Origin: an uncultured Bacteroidota bacterium
GTDB taxonomy: Bacteria; Bacteroidota; Bacteroidia; Flavobacteriales; Flavobacteriaceae
Length of the DNA: 64,000 bases
Assembly (NCBI GenBank): GCA_902584445.1
Contig: CACHZY010000005.1
Coordinates: 24,213-88,212 of the forward strand
Direction: 5' to 3'
Positions 25,372 to 36,100 of this stretch are shown here, one piece after another (position 1 is the stretch's first letter; each line of letters begins with the position of its first letter). The translations under genes and the position numbers were made by a program. A model generated the notes under the pieces. The model saw nothing but the letters and a program-made list of their open reading frames with translations. It did not search any database and was not told where the DNA came from.

Positions 25372-28300
25372 TCTCTAACTATTTTAACTGTTTTATCAAC
25401 TGTTTTACCGCTTAATTGAATCAGGTAAATCCCTTTTGAAAATTCTTCTAAATTGATTTGAACCTTTCTGCTAGATTGAATTTCGTTACAACTCGTTTTA
25501 AGGATATTACCATCTCCATCAATTACTCTAATATCTACAGTACTGTCTTTTCCATGAATATATAGGTTTACATTATCCTTTGTTGGATTGGGATAGAACT
25601 CTACTTCTTCACTTATAAATACTTCCTCTGTGTATGATCCTTGGCAAGATTTATCAGTCCTAACCATTAGAAAGTTTACACCTTTTTTGAGATCAATTTT
25701 AGGATTTGAATGGTCAAAATCTTTTTCAATACCATTGTGAACGATAGTATATTTGTCTGAGCCACTTAGATCAAACGAAATAGACCTATTTGCATTATTA
25801 ACTCTCGAGGAAGCGGATAGGGGAGCTGGCTCCATGATGTTAATATCAAAACACTGATTATAACCACTCTTATCCTCAACAGTGAAACAAAGGTTGTACT
25901 GACCAGTATTTAAATTAGTTATTGATTTAGAATATCCACTTGATGAATTTAAGTTATGAGTATCGTTCCCATTAATTGTAAGGGTGTAGTTTAAATTTTT
26001 GTCTTTGGCAGATACATCTATTGAACCATCGGATGAACCTCGACAACTTAAATTTTCAATTGAAATAGAAAAATTATCATTAGGAAGAGAGAATATTTTA
26101 TTACCGTTTACATCATTGGAATTTGAGTATGGATCATTTGGATTGGCATCATTTTGATTAATTACTCCGTCTTTGTCAGAATCATAAATTAGCTCTACAA
26201 CATCATAATTAATATCATTTGCTGAACCTTGATAACCACTTCTCATTTGAACAATCTCAAAATAACCGTCCCCATCTAAATCAACCGGTATTTTGAATCC
26301 TTTGAACCATCCCGACGGATCAATAAACCCAGACGAATTCTTATGATTTTCTGGAAACACAACCTTTGTTGGAATAAATTTTTTTCCATTATTTATAAAA
26401 ATAAAATAGTTGTAATCTCTACTTGACATTTCATCAGCTCCAGTAGAATTGAAGTACCAGCCATTTTGGGGGACTATATCCACATCTCCATCATTATCGA
26501 GATCGACTACGTGGATCCCATTAGCATGGTTATATGACAGGTCATAATTAAAATTATCGGAATCCATGACTCCATTATGATTATTACTTAAATCTATATT
26601 GAAATCTTTATATGAGGACCAACCTATCCATTTGCTTGTAATATCTGCTCCATCATGGTCAAAAACTCTTATGTGACCCTGTTTATAGGTATAATTTTCC
26701 ATGAATAATAAAATATATTCATATTCATCATCTTCATCCAAATTTTCTACAAATACGCACCAGTCATCAGCAATTACATAGTCCTGATCAATTCCTTCAA
26801 AAATATTAACAGTATTATATGAATTAAAATCTATTTGATCATTAATATTAAAATTCAATATTTCAAGAGATAAAAATTGGTGTGCCTCTTCATGTAAATC
26901 ATATGAAGATTGATAACCGTGATTTTCCCAATATTCGTCACCTGAAAATCCAATATGGTTTCCATGTTTATACTTTTTTCTAAATAGTGGTAAATATAGT
27001 TTACCTCCTTTCTCATAGACCAAATTAGAGTCAAAGGAGTTAGGATATTTTAGAAATTCCTCCCTGGTAAAAGCAAAATTCAAACTGAAGACTTTTCCCT
27101 CCTTTGAATCATTTATATCATAATACCTGATTATATGCGCTTCCCTTTTGTTATTTATCGAAGTCATATTTTCTCTTGTATTGTAAGCACTTGTTATAAC
27201 TTCATCAACTCCATCTCTGTCAATATCAAAAGCCGTTGAATTATATCTATTCAAAGGACACTTTGTGAACTCCCCATATTGAAATGTATCATCAATTTCA
27301 TATTCTTTGAAGCCATTACCTGTATTGATAAATAATTTATCGTGCGTGTTAAAAGGACAACCATCAATATAAAAATCTGGCTGATACCCATCTCTTCCAT
27401 GATAATTTTGAGTATGATGAAAAATGTCTACCAACCCATCACCATTAAAATCTGAAACACTTCTATGAATTTGAGCAGCATCTCCTTTAACAAAAATTGA
27501 ATAATCTTCATCATACTCAAAAGATATGATTCCATTATTATTTTTTTGAATTAAAAGAGTAGCAAATGAACCAACTTCAGGATCACTTCCAACTGGTATA
27601 ACAAGATCAATTAGCCCGTCTCCATTCCAATCAGAGCTATAATTCATATATCTGTTAAGAAAAATCTGTTTGTCTTTTGTAAAACCAGATTTTTGAATTG
27701 CAAGATCAATCAGCCCTTGCATATTTTCAATTGTATTTTTGTGAACCTTACTTACTTTAATTTCATCTAATGTCCTGGTTTGATCATTTCCTTCATTACC
27801 CCCTGATTCATTACCCTCATTTACAGTTACAGTCAAGGTGATATTTTTAGAAAAGGCTTCATAATTATCATCTTCCGCTTGATTAAGTGTTATTTGGGTA
27901 GTTCCTGTTCCAACCAAAGTAACAGTATTTCCAGATACAGTAGCTACACTTAAATTGGAAGAACTGTATGTAATTAAACCACTGCTTCTGGAGCTTGCAT
28001 TCATATTAAATTGTGAGTCATTTAAATTTTTACTAATGTTTTCAAAACCAATTAATGACGCTGCAGCGCTATGCTTACTATTATTTCCTGATGTTACAGT
28101 CAAGGTTATATTCTTAGAAAAGGCTTCATAATTATCATCTTCCGCTTGATTAAGTGTTATTTGGGTAGTTCCTGTTCCAACTAAAGTAACAGTATTTCCA
28201 GATACAGATGCTACATTTGGGTTTAAGGAGGTGTATGTTATCGAACCAGTGCTATTGGAACTTGCATTAATATTAAAATCAGGGTCATCAATATTTTTGT

Positions 28301-30341
28301 TAATGTTTTCAAATCCAATTAATGATTCAGCAGCACTTTGTTTGCCATAGCTTACTGGATACTCATAAGCCCCGATATCAGGATTGACTCTAACACTACT
28401 ATTTATATCGTAGAGGGGAATATTATTGTTTTGAACCCCGTTATCAACTAGATAACTACTTTGTAGTAAATCAAAATCAAATGCAGCAGAATTTTTAAAT
28501 AAACTCTCTTTTTCAGATCTTTTATCTACATAAAAACCATTTGGGAAAAATGATATTCCTGTATTGGAAACCTCTCCAAAAGCCAAAACATTATTTGATC
28601 CTGTAACAGCATTTGGATTATTCTGAGTATTTATACTGAAAATTTGAAATGCATTATCACTGGCTTGTTTTGCCCAGCTTACATTATTAAAAACTTTCAC
28701 ATTATATGAACTATGGATCGTTATACCAGAAGTACCCTGACGACCATGATTAAGTGCATCTTTCCAGTCTACTCCATAAGTTGTATTTACATTTGTGGGG
28801 ATTTCACCATTTTCAAAAATGGTATTGTTAGCAACAATAGAATTATTGGTTTTATGTACGACAAGACCATTAAGCCCATTGCCATAGGATACATTATTAG
28901 CAAAGTAAAAAGTTCCTTTGTATTGACCATTAGGATTTTGGTCATTAGCTCCCGATCCATTGCTATTATTTCGAGTTATGTAACAACCTGATCCGTCAAT
29001 GATATAGTCTTGAACATCACACCCGTATTTATCACTTTTTGGAGAATTAGCAGTTACTCCATTACAGGTGCCATTGTTCATATATGTCTTATTGAAATAT
29101 GGGATTTTATTAATGTTATCATAAGTCCTATTATGAGTAATACGCATTTTAATTGTATAGGTCTTATCATCTAGATGTTTAGATTGCGCAATAACTATTG
29201 CACTTTCCGCATTGAAGGACCACCAAGTTGTATTGTACACCTGATTATGAGCAATTACTACATAATCACCGTTATTTACCCTAATTCCCGAATTGGGACA
29301 ATTATAAACTTTATTATGATGTAAAATAATATGGTGTCCACTCCAAATAGCAATACCTCTCCCAGTAAATTTTTTCTGGGGCTGTACATTTGGATTACTT
29401 GCAACTAGATTCACAAAATTAGTTCTGTTAGCAATCGCTTGACTATAAGTAATATTTGCATTAGGCCCCTCAATTTCAAAACCTGAAATTTCTAGATAGC
29501 TTGTTTCAGTACCTGAATTACCTCCAATAAAACCGCCCATACCATCAAATTTTATTTTAGGTTGCTCTCCAATATAATTTCTTATAACCAATGGGTTGTA
29601 AATATCTGGCGCGGTAGCAGCATTATTGTATGCCAATGACAAGTTAACCACTTGGTTATTATTTGTCCCCGATCCATAATTACTATTGTAATAAGTTCCT
29701 GAGCGGACATAGATTACATCTCCCTTTTGCCAAGAGTTTACTGCTTGCTGAATAGTATTGAATGGACTCGCCAAGCTACCATTTCCACCTCCTCCAGCGG
29801 TTGATGATACGTATAGATTAGACGTAGACTTATTTTCAAGGGTTAACGCATCAATATAATAAGTACCAGAACTTGCAAAAATTAATTTAATTTTTCCAGA
29901 GGTACTCGCTGTAGTTGGAATAAATTTGAAAGAATAATATGACCACTCATTTGATCTTATTGTTTGAGTCTGAGGGGTTTCTTCAGCAGCATTTCCCCAA
30001 CCATCTTTTATTGTAACACTAATAGAATTTCCTTTTTTAGACTTGGCATAAAAGGAAATATTTACTTCTTGCCCTATTTGTTTATTAAAATTTGAAGCAT
30101 CATAGTTAATTAAGGTGTGCTCTCCTCCGGAAATCACTTTTAATGATCCTGACTGTTCGAAAAAATCACTGTCTGAATTAGTAAAGTCTAAATTCTCAGG
30201 TGCTGCTTTCCATTTGCCATGAACATTAGATTCGAAACTCCCAATTCCTCCAGGCGTTAACTGACTATAAAGTGTCTGATTTATTAAACAAATAATTAAA
30301 ATAAAAAAAAGAAAGCCACTATTTATGATTGATTTCAACAT
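25368..30341 (-). CDS. Giant T9SS-exported protein: CBM-like, beta-helix, tandem repeats, FG-GAP, SprB-like module, sorting domain
   Basis: 1,657 residues with a signal peptide ending near residue 26. Order of parts as read: a CBM4/9-like beta-sandwich (about 30-175, WSYYSFKFIPTTASTSGKIK); a right-handed beta-helix with many Asn ladders (about 178-655); two 89-residue bacterial Ig-like repeats (about 660-840); FG-GAP/VCBS-type calcium repeats (DWNGDGLIDLV, DFNGDGLVDIF, DLDNDGDVDIV, about 870-1400); a calcium motif DSDKDGVINQNDANP; a SprB-like module (SCRGSSDGSIDVSA); and a T9SS type A domain (VEFYPNPTKDNVNLYIHG to KGIYLIQLSG). The beta-helix could be a lyase or esterase fold, but I see no catalytic signature. 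It lies in the PUL between GH43 and susC and is coupled to the next lipoprotein gene. Confidence 0.85.
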   Translation of the reverse strand: MLKSIINSGFLFFILIICLINQTLYSQLTPGGIGSFESNVHGKWKAAPENLDFTNSDSDFFEQSGSLKVISGGEHTLINYDASNFNKQIGQEVNISFYAKSKKGNSISVTIKDGWGNAAEETPQTQTIRSNEWSYYSFKFIPTTASTSGKIKLIFASSGTYYIDALTLENKSTSNLYVSSTAGGGGNGSLASPFNTIQQAVNSWQKGDVIYVRSGTYYNSNYGSGTNNNQVVNLSLAYNNAATAPDIYNPLVIRNYIGEQPKIKFDGMGGFIGGNSGTETSYLEISGFEIEGPNANITYSQAIANRTNFVNLVASNPNVQPQKKFTGRGIAIWSGHHIILHHNKVYNCPNSGIRVNNGDYVVIAHNQVYNTTWWSFNAESAIVIAQSKHLDDKTYTIKMRITHNRTYDNINKIPYFNKTYMNNGTCNGVTANSPKSDKYGCDVQDYIIDGSGCYITRNNSNGSGANDQNPNGQYKGTFYFANNVSYGNGLNGLVVHKTNNSIVANNTIFENGEIPTNVNTTYGVDWKDALNHGRQGTSGITIHSSYNVKVFNNVSWAKQASDNAFQIFSINTQNNPNAVTGSNNVLAFGEVSNTGISFFPNGFYVDKRSEKESLFKNSAAFDFDLLQSSYLVDNGVQNNNIPLYDINSSVRVNPDIGAYEYPVSYGKQSAAESLIGFENINKNIDDPDFNINASSNSTGSITYTSLNPNVASVSGNTVTLVGTGTTQITLNQAEDDNYEAFSKNITLTVTSGNNSKHSAAASLIGFENISKNLNDSQFNMNASSRSSGLITYSSSNLSVATVSGNTVTLVGTGTTQITLNQAEDDNYEAFSKNITLTVTVNEGNESGGNEGNDQTRTLDEIKVSKVHKNTIENMQGLIDLAIQKSGFTKDKQIFLNRYMNYSSDWNGDGLIDLVIPVGSDPEVGSFATLLIQKNNNGIISFEYDEDYSIFVKGDAAQIHRSVSDFNGDGLVDIFHHTQNYHGRDGYQPDFYIDGCPFNTHDKLFINTGNGFKEYEIDDTFQYGEFTKCPLNRYNSTAFDIDRDGVDEVITSAYNTRENMTSINNKREAHIIRYYDINDSKEGKVFSLNFAFTREEFLKYPNSFDSNLVYEKGGKLYLPLFRKKYKHGNHIGFSGDEYWENHGYQSSYDLHEEAHQFLSLEILNFNINDQIDFNSYNTVNIFEGIDQDYVIADDWCVFVENLDEDDEYEYILLFMENYTYKQGHIRVFDHDGADITSKWIGWSSYKDFNIDLSNNHNGVMDSDNFNYDLSYNHANGIHVVDLDNDGDVDIVPQNGWYFNSTGADEMSSRDYNYFIFINNGKKFIPTKVVFPENHKNSSGFIDPSGWFKGFKIPVDLDGDGYFEIVQMRSGYQGSANDINYDVVELIYDSDKDGVINQNDANPNDPYSNSNDVNGNKIFSLPNDNFSISIENLSCRGSSDGSIDVSAKDKNLNYTLTINGNDTHNLNSSSGYSKSITNLNTGQYNLCFTVEDKSGYNQCFDINIMEPAPLSASSRVNNANRSISFDLSGSDKYTIVHNGIEKDFDHSNPKIDLKKGVNFLMVRTDKSCQGSYTEEVFISEEVEFYPNPTKDNVNLYIHGKDSTVDIRVIDGDGNILKTSCNEIQSSRKVQINLEEFSKGIYLIQLSGKTVDKTVKIVRE
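27827..28360 (-). repeat. Tandem 267-base repeat inside the giant T9SS gene
   Basis: Two direct units, 27827-28093 and 28094-28360 (89 residues each), encode Ig-like domains with FENI.KN...N and VSGNTVTLVGTGTTQITLNQ. The halves encoding the second motif are almost identical in DNA, with only about five differences over roughly 120 bases. The other halves have diverged clearly. Confidence 0.85.
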
Positions 30342-30389
30342 CGTTATTTAATTAAGATGTAATTAGCTCAAAATTTCATCTAAAAAAAA

Positions 30390-31487
30390 TTAAAACTTCC
30401 AGTCAGAACCAAAATACGTTTTAATTGGCGAAATACTTCCATCATCGTTATGTTTAAATCGGGTAAATTTAACATTTCTCAAATGGGTTTTACCAGAGAT
30501 TTCGGTGTCATGGTAAAAAAGGTACCATTGGTCGTTAATTTTAATTGTCGAGTGATGATTAGTCCAACCTTGAACGGGCTCCCCTAATATTCCTTGATAG
30601 GTAAAAGGGCCATAAGGGTTATCACCAGTTGCATAAGCTAAATTATGTGAATCTCCAGTGGAGTAACTAAGGTAATAAACATCGCCAATTTTATGAATCC
30701 ATGGAGCTTCAAAAAATCTAATTTCAAGCTCTTTTGTAAGTATAGGCTTCCCCGATTTGTTTAAGATTTGAATCTGCTTAACTTCTTCATCAAATTCCAG
30801 CATGTTATTTTTTAGTTTTGCCATACGTGGCATAATGGCTGGATTATTTTCCACACCAAGATCTGTCAATGATCCTTTTGGATCAAACTCACCAGATTCC
30901 CATTGTTGTAATTGACCTCCCCAAATACCTCCAAAATACATATAGGCACTTCCGTCATCATCAATAAATGTTGTTGGGTCTATGCTATAACTACCTCTCA
31001 TAGGTTTTGGTCTGGCTTTAAACGGGCCAGCAGGATTTTTTGATGTTGCAACTCCAATTCTGAAAATTTCGTCTTTATCTTTTGCGGGAAAATACAGGTA
31101 ATAAGTCCCATTTTTATAAGCTGCGTCAGGTGCCCAAAATCTGCTTTTGGCCCATTTTACGTCTTCTACAGAAAGCCCCACAGGATGAATCTTTAAGTCA
31201 CTCCCATCTTTATTCATAGAAATTACATGATAATCCTTCATATTAAAATGATTTCCAGTGTCGTCCTCTACACTTCCAGTTTCAATATCGTGAGAGGCAT
31301 ATATATAAACTCTTCCTTCAAAAAGGTGGGCGGATGGATCAGCCGTGTAGATCTCACTTATTAAGGGCGAATTTTTAAAATCGGTGTTGGGATTAATTAA
31401 TTCGATTGGCTGAGCAATCATTTTTAATGAAGCCAAACAAGCTAATAATAATAATTCTTTGCAGGTAATTTTAAAAAAATTATACAT
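30390..31487 (-). CDS. GH43-family glycoside hydrolase (probable beta-xylosidase or arabinofuranosidase)
   Basis: Five-bladed propeller exo-acting hydrolase with a signal peptide. The ORF track starts at a TTG (31511); the ATG at 31487 (MYNFFK) is preferred and gives 365 residues. GH43 catalytic features are the Asp base in YTADPSAHLF near residue 50, the pKa-modulating Asp in YSIDPTTFIDDDG and the Glu acid in RFFEAPWIHK. The motif RFWAPDAAYKNGTYYLYFPA is typical of subfamily 1-like members with xylosidase/arabinofuranosidase activity, but the subfamily is inference. It would trim xylo-oligosaccharides or side chains in the periplasm. It lies 48 bases upstream of the giant gene on the same strand. 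Confidence 0.88.
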   Translation of the reverse strand: MYNFFKITCKELLLLACLASLKMIAQPIELINPNTDFKNSPLISEIYTADPSAHLFEGRVYIYASHDIETGSVEDDTGNHFNMKDYHVISMNKDGSDLKIHPVGLSVEDVKWAKSRFWAPDAAYKNGTYYLYFPAKDKDEIFRIGVATSKNPAGPFKARPKPMRGSYSIDPTTFIDDDGSAYMYFGGIWGGQLQQWESGEFDPKGSLTDLGVENNPAIMPRMAKLKNNMLEFDEEVKQIQILNKSGKPILTKELEIRFFEAPWIHKIGDVYYLSYSTGDSHNLAYATGDNPYGPFTYQGILGEPVQGWTNHHSTIKINDQWYLFYHDTEISGKTHLRNVKFTRFKHNDDGSISPIKTYFGSDWKF

Positions 31488-31591
31488 TTTAAATTTTAAA
31501 TTAATAAGCAAAAGTAGGTCTAGAAAATACTCTGCTTTATAAGAAACAGATCAAAAAATAAAACAAGATCGTCATACCCAAGTTTTTAAAT

Positions 31592-32995
31592 TTAATAGTG
31601 TACAGGAATGTAATCCTTTGATTCAAGAATTCCTTCTAAAGAGGGATTAATTTTATTGAATTTGGATATACGATCCAATGGGTGAAAAGTCGGCTTTATT
31701 AGAGGCATTTTGTATGTGATTAAGAAATCACCTTGTTCAACCATCCAATCATGTAGTTTAACCTCAAGTTTTTCTTTAATTTTTTGATAGCTATCAATTT
31801 GTGCAATATTATTGTGTTCATAGGGGTCATTTTCCAAATCATATAGTTCTTCATAAGGAGTTTCTTTAAAAGCATTGGAGCCTCTAATAATAAATTTATT
31901 TACTTCTTCATTATCCCCTAGGTTGTTTTGAACTACTTCATTCGAATTAAAGTTTTTTATATACTTATATTTCTTATCTCTGACAGATCTAGAGGGGAAA
32001 ACATAACACTTTTGAATGTTCTGACGAGTTGCTACGCCATATACATAATCTTTAATGGGTTTATCTTTACCTTTTAAAATTGAGAGAAAACTTTTACCAT
32101 CAAGTCCATATGATTTGCCTCCAGCAAGATCAATAATTGTAGGTAGTATGTCAATGACTGAAACAATTTGATTAGAGGAAATCCCCTTCTTAATAATTTT
32201 TGGCCATCGTACGATTAAAGGTATTTTTAAGCCAGTCTCTTTAACACTCCATTTACCCTTCAAGCTGTGGTCAGATAAGTAAAAAAAGACCCCATTGTCA
32301 AGTACATTTAAACGAGATAGCATTGATATCGTTTTTTCCAATTGGATATTATTGTCTTTTATATTTTGATAATATCCTGCTTTAAAAGAGCTATTTTGAC
32401 CTTTTCCTCTAGGAGTTGTTGGGTCATGACTTAAATCCATATCTAAATATGACGTTTCTTTGGGGTAGGGGCCATGTGGATAGTCTGAAGAAAAAATTAT
32501 GCAATAAGGTTTATTGGTACTTTTTATATAATCTTCAACTTTATTTAATGGTATTTGTCTACTTTTTTCTTTTCCAAAAAACTTCGACCAGTTAAATTTT
32601 TTATTAGGATAAATGTGTCCTTTTCCAGCAAGGATTACCTCGTATCCTAACGGTTTAAGAAGACTATTAATTTCTTTAACATTTTTTACCGGAAGGTGAT
32701 TAGCCATACATCCATTTTTAATAGGGTATAAACCGGTAAATAGCTGTGATCTACTTGGAGAACAGATTGCTTGAGAAGTGTAGGCGTTATTAAATTTTAT
32801 TCCCTCCCTTGCAAGCCTATCAGCCCCAGACGTTGATACTTCTGGATTTCCATAGGCACCATAATCCCATTGATTTTGGTCATCTGAAATATAAATAAAG
32901 ATATTTGGAGGTGTGCTGGTTTTGTTCTCATATCTGCCATATATAAGTCCAGTTAAAATTGATATTAAATAAATCTTATAGAGGAAATATATCAT
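31592..32995 (-). CDS. S1 sulfatase (S1_8-like), Cys-type
   Basis: 467-residue sulfatase of the heparan N-sulfatase-like S1_8 group, with an N-terminal hydrophobic export segment. Motifs are the metal site FIYISDDQNQWDYGAYGN, the formylglycine site AICSPSRSQLFTGLYP (Cys78) and YLSDHSLKGKWSVKETGLKIPLIVRWP. It differs from the two S1_7-like sulfatases of the locus, so a different sulfate position is plausible (inference). It is the first gene of the minus-strand PUL arm and faces the sensor gene across 169 bases. Confidence 0.88.
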   Translation of the reverse strand: MIYFLYKIYLISILTGLIYGRYENKTSTPPNIFIYISDDQNQWDYGAYGNPEVSTSGADRLAREGIKFNNAYTSQAICSPSRSQLFTGLYPIKNGCMANHLPVKNVKEINSLLKPLGYEVILAGKGHIYPNKKFNWSKFFGKEKSRQIPLNKVEDYIKSTNKPYCIIFSSDYPHGPYPKETSYLDMDLSHDPTTPRGKGQNSSFKAGYYQNIKDNNIQLEKTISMLSRLNVLDNGVFFYLSDHSLKGKWSVKETGLKIPLIVRWPKIIKKGISSNQIVSVIDILPTIIDLAGGKSYGLDGKSFLSILKGKDKPIKDYVYGVATRQNIQKCYVFPSRSVRDKKYKYIKNFNSNEVVQNNLGDNEEVNKFIIRGSNAFKETPYEELYDLENDPYEHNNIAQIDSYQKIKEKLEVKLHDWMVEQGDFLITYKMPLIKPTFHPLDRISKFNKINPSLEGILESKDYIPVHY

Positions 32996-33118
32996 TTGTA
33001 AAAATTCCCTTTAGCTAGTTAAAATTATTCGAACCTATAATAAATATTCTAATTAAAGTAATTTTAAAATTGATTATTTGAAAATATACATTAAAATGAA
33101 TAAAATGTTATATTGAGA

Positions 33119-33149
33119 TTGTTGTAATGACTAAATAGTTATAATTTAG
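33119..33149 (+). promoter_or_regulatory. Candidate promoter of the hybrid sensor / GH10 operon
   Basis: TTG (33119-33121), 20 bases, then TAATTTAG (33142-33149): a one-mismatch -7 with correct -33 spacing for the Bacteroidota housekeeping sigma factor. It ends 15 bases before the GTG start of the sensor gene. Confidence 0.4.
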
Positions 33150-33164
33150 CGCAAATCGTTACAG

Positions 33165-36100
33165 GTGCTTAGATCTTCTCTCTTTTCTTTTATTTTGTTC
33201 TTTTTTCTACAAGTATTTGCACAGCAAGAACCATATTTATTTGTGAATTCCTCTAGTGAGATGGGAAACCGACCTATTACATCTATTGCCAAGGACAATA
33301 ATTCTTTTTTATGGGTCGGTACTTATGGAGGGGGATTGAAAAAATTTGATGGGATTGATGTAAAAACCTATCGTCATGATATATATGAGGAGACTGCCCT
33401 GTCAAGCTCTATTATTCACGATTTGATGATTGATGAGGTCGGTCAGCTTTGGGTAGGATCTAATGATGGACTTCATTTGTATAACCCTGAAAAAGATAAT
33501 TTTTTTAGGTTTTTAAATAATTTTCAAGGAAAACCGATTAAAGTCCATGCAATTGAATCATTGGATGATGAGAATATTTTAGTTGGAACGCACCAAAGTG
33601 GTCTTTTTGTAATTAATTACCTAAGTAAATCAATAATTGAGATTGAACTCTCAATTAACATAGAAAAAAATAATTTTTTAATACATGATATCAAAAGAGA
33701 TATTTCTAATAGGATTTGGGTTGCTACAAATCTTGGCCTATTCCAATTTGATAGTAATGATTTTTTATTAAAGAGAGTTAAAGTACAAGATCAAAAGTCG
33801 TCGCGATTACTTGAAAAAAATATTTTATCAATATTGGTAGATAATCAGAGCAACATTTGGCTAGGAACTACTTCTTCAGGAATCCTTAAAATCCAATCTA
33901 ATAATTCTAATTATTTAATTGTAAATCAAATTTCACTTACAAATAAGAGAATTCTTGCTTTAGAAGAATATAAAAATGGGAAAATCTTATGTGGTACTGA
34001 AAATGACGGATTATTCATTTTAGATTATAATGGAAATGTTCTTGATAGATATCTTTCTAAGAGCACCGACAACTTTAGTATAGCTTCCAACTCTGTTTGG
34101 TCAATTTTTTCTGATGATGAGGATAGGGTATGGATTGGTTATTATGATAAAGGGTTAGACAAATATGACCCAAGACATTTTAAATTTAATTTTTTAAAAA
34201 ATATAATATCAAAGCCTAACCCTTTCCCGAAATCTATTTCAGGTATAGCAAAAGATAAAAAAGGGCTCATTTGGTTTAGTAGTATAGATCAGGGGGTTTA
34301 TGCTTATAATTCACGTAACAATTACTATTATTATTTGAATGATCCTAAGAACAAATTAGCTAGTGGTATAAATAGTTTTGATATCCCCTCACTTTACATA
34401 GACAAATCGGGAAACATTTGGGTTGCTTCTTGGTACTCAGGAGTTTATTTATTGAAAAATGGTACAGATGGATTTATTAACTTTAACAGGAAAACCCACC
34501 CTAAAATTTTTAAATCTAATCGTATAGCAAGTTTCTCAGAGGATTTAAATGGAAAAATTTGGATTGGAACTTTTCAAAGTGGTTTAATTTCATATGAGCC
34601 TATTTCAAAAACTTTCACTAAACATGACTCTCCAAGTATTCGTGAAAACGGGCTTAATAGAGCCAATATCAGAAAAGTATTGGCAGATTCCCGAAATAAT
34701 ATTTGGTTAGGAACACGTCAAGGTGTTTTTATTTATGATAAAAAAACTTCTGCTTTAAAATCATTTAATTATAGAATTAAGGAACTTATTGGGAAACAAT
34801 TTTCTGAAATTGTAATTTTTTCCCTTTATGAAGATCTTAATAAAAAAATATGGATAGGGACTGACGGCTTCGGAGCTTTCTGTTATAACCCTTCGGATGA
34901 TACTTTGGAATGGTTTAATAAAAATAATAGAATGCCTTTGCTTACTGTAAACTCCATTACACAAACTAATGATGGTTTTCATTGGTTTGGTGGTGATGAT
35001 GGTTTGGTTCGCTTTGACACTACTTTAGATGAAATCAAGTTTTATAATTCTTCAGATGGATTAATGAGTAACATGATCAATAAGAATACTTTTTATAAGG
35101 ATAATGATATTCTTTATTTAGGAACAAACAAGGGAGTAAATTTTTTCAATTACAATAAATTAACCAACAATTTATTGGCCCCTAAGATTAAACTGAAGGA
35201 ATTGAGAATTTCAAATCAGCCAGTTGCAGTAGGAGAAAGCGGTCCGCTTCCAAATGCGCTGGATGCTTTAAAAGTCCTTGAGCTTGACCATTATCAATCA
35301 TCTTTTTCAATCGATTATGTTGGGATTAATTACACTCGGGGAAACCAAAATAATTACGCATATAGACTAAAGGGATTTGAGGAAAATTGGAATTATGTAG
35401 GAAATTCTAGCAGTGCCAATTACACAAATATTAGACCAGGAAATTATACTTTCGAACTTAATGCTTCTAATTCAGATGGAACATGGAATGAAGAACCTTT
35501 TGTTCTTCCAATTATAATTAGGCCTCCTTGGTGGATTACCAATGTTGCTTATTTAATTTACGTTCTTATATTTTCTGGCCTGCTGTTTGTTTTTTATAAA
35601 CTGGTTGATCAGCAATATAAAGAAAGAAGGAGAGCTGAGCTGGAAAAAGATAAACGTAAGCAAGTTGAGGAGTTAAATGAGCAAAAAATCCAGTTTTTTA
35701 CTAATATCTCTCATGAATTTAGAACCCCTTTAACATTAATTTTAAACCCTATGGAGTCATTAATTTCTAGATCCTTTGAATCAGAAGGAAAAGAGGTTAG
35801 ACAAAAATATATTACTGTCTACAATAATGCCAACAGAATGCTCAGATTAATTGACGAATTAATGGATTTCAGGAAAATTCAATTTAATAGAACAAAACTT
35901 CAGGTTGAAAGGTGTAGCTTGACAGAAAGTTTATCATCAGTAGTTTCAAATTTTACTATTGAGGCTAGTGACCGAAAAATAATTTTAGATACAGAGTTTA
36001 ATCTTTCAAAGGATGAAATTTGGATAGATACTTCGATGTTTGAAAAAATTGTGTTTAATCTTTTATCAAACGCCTTCAAAGCAACCTCTGAAAATGGGAA

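Noticed and set aside
28713-28991. Plus-strand ORF inside the giant gene
   Set aside because: Lies wholly opposite the beta-helix region of a convincing gene and has no family features.
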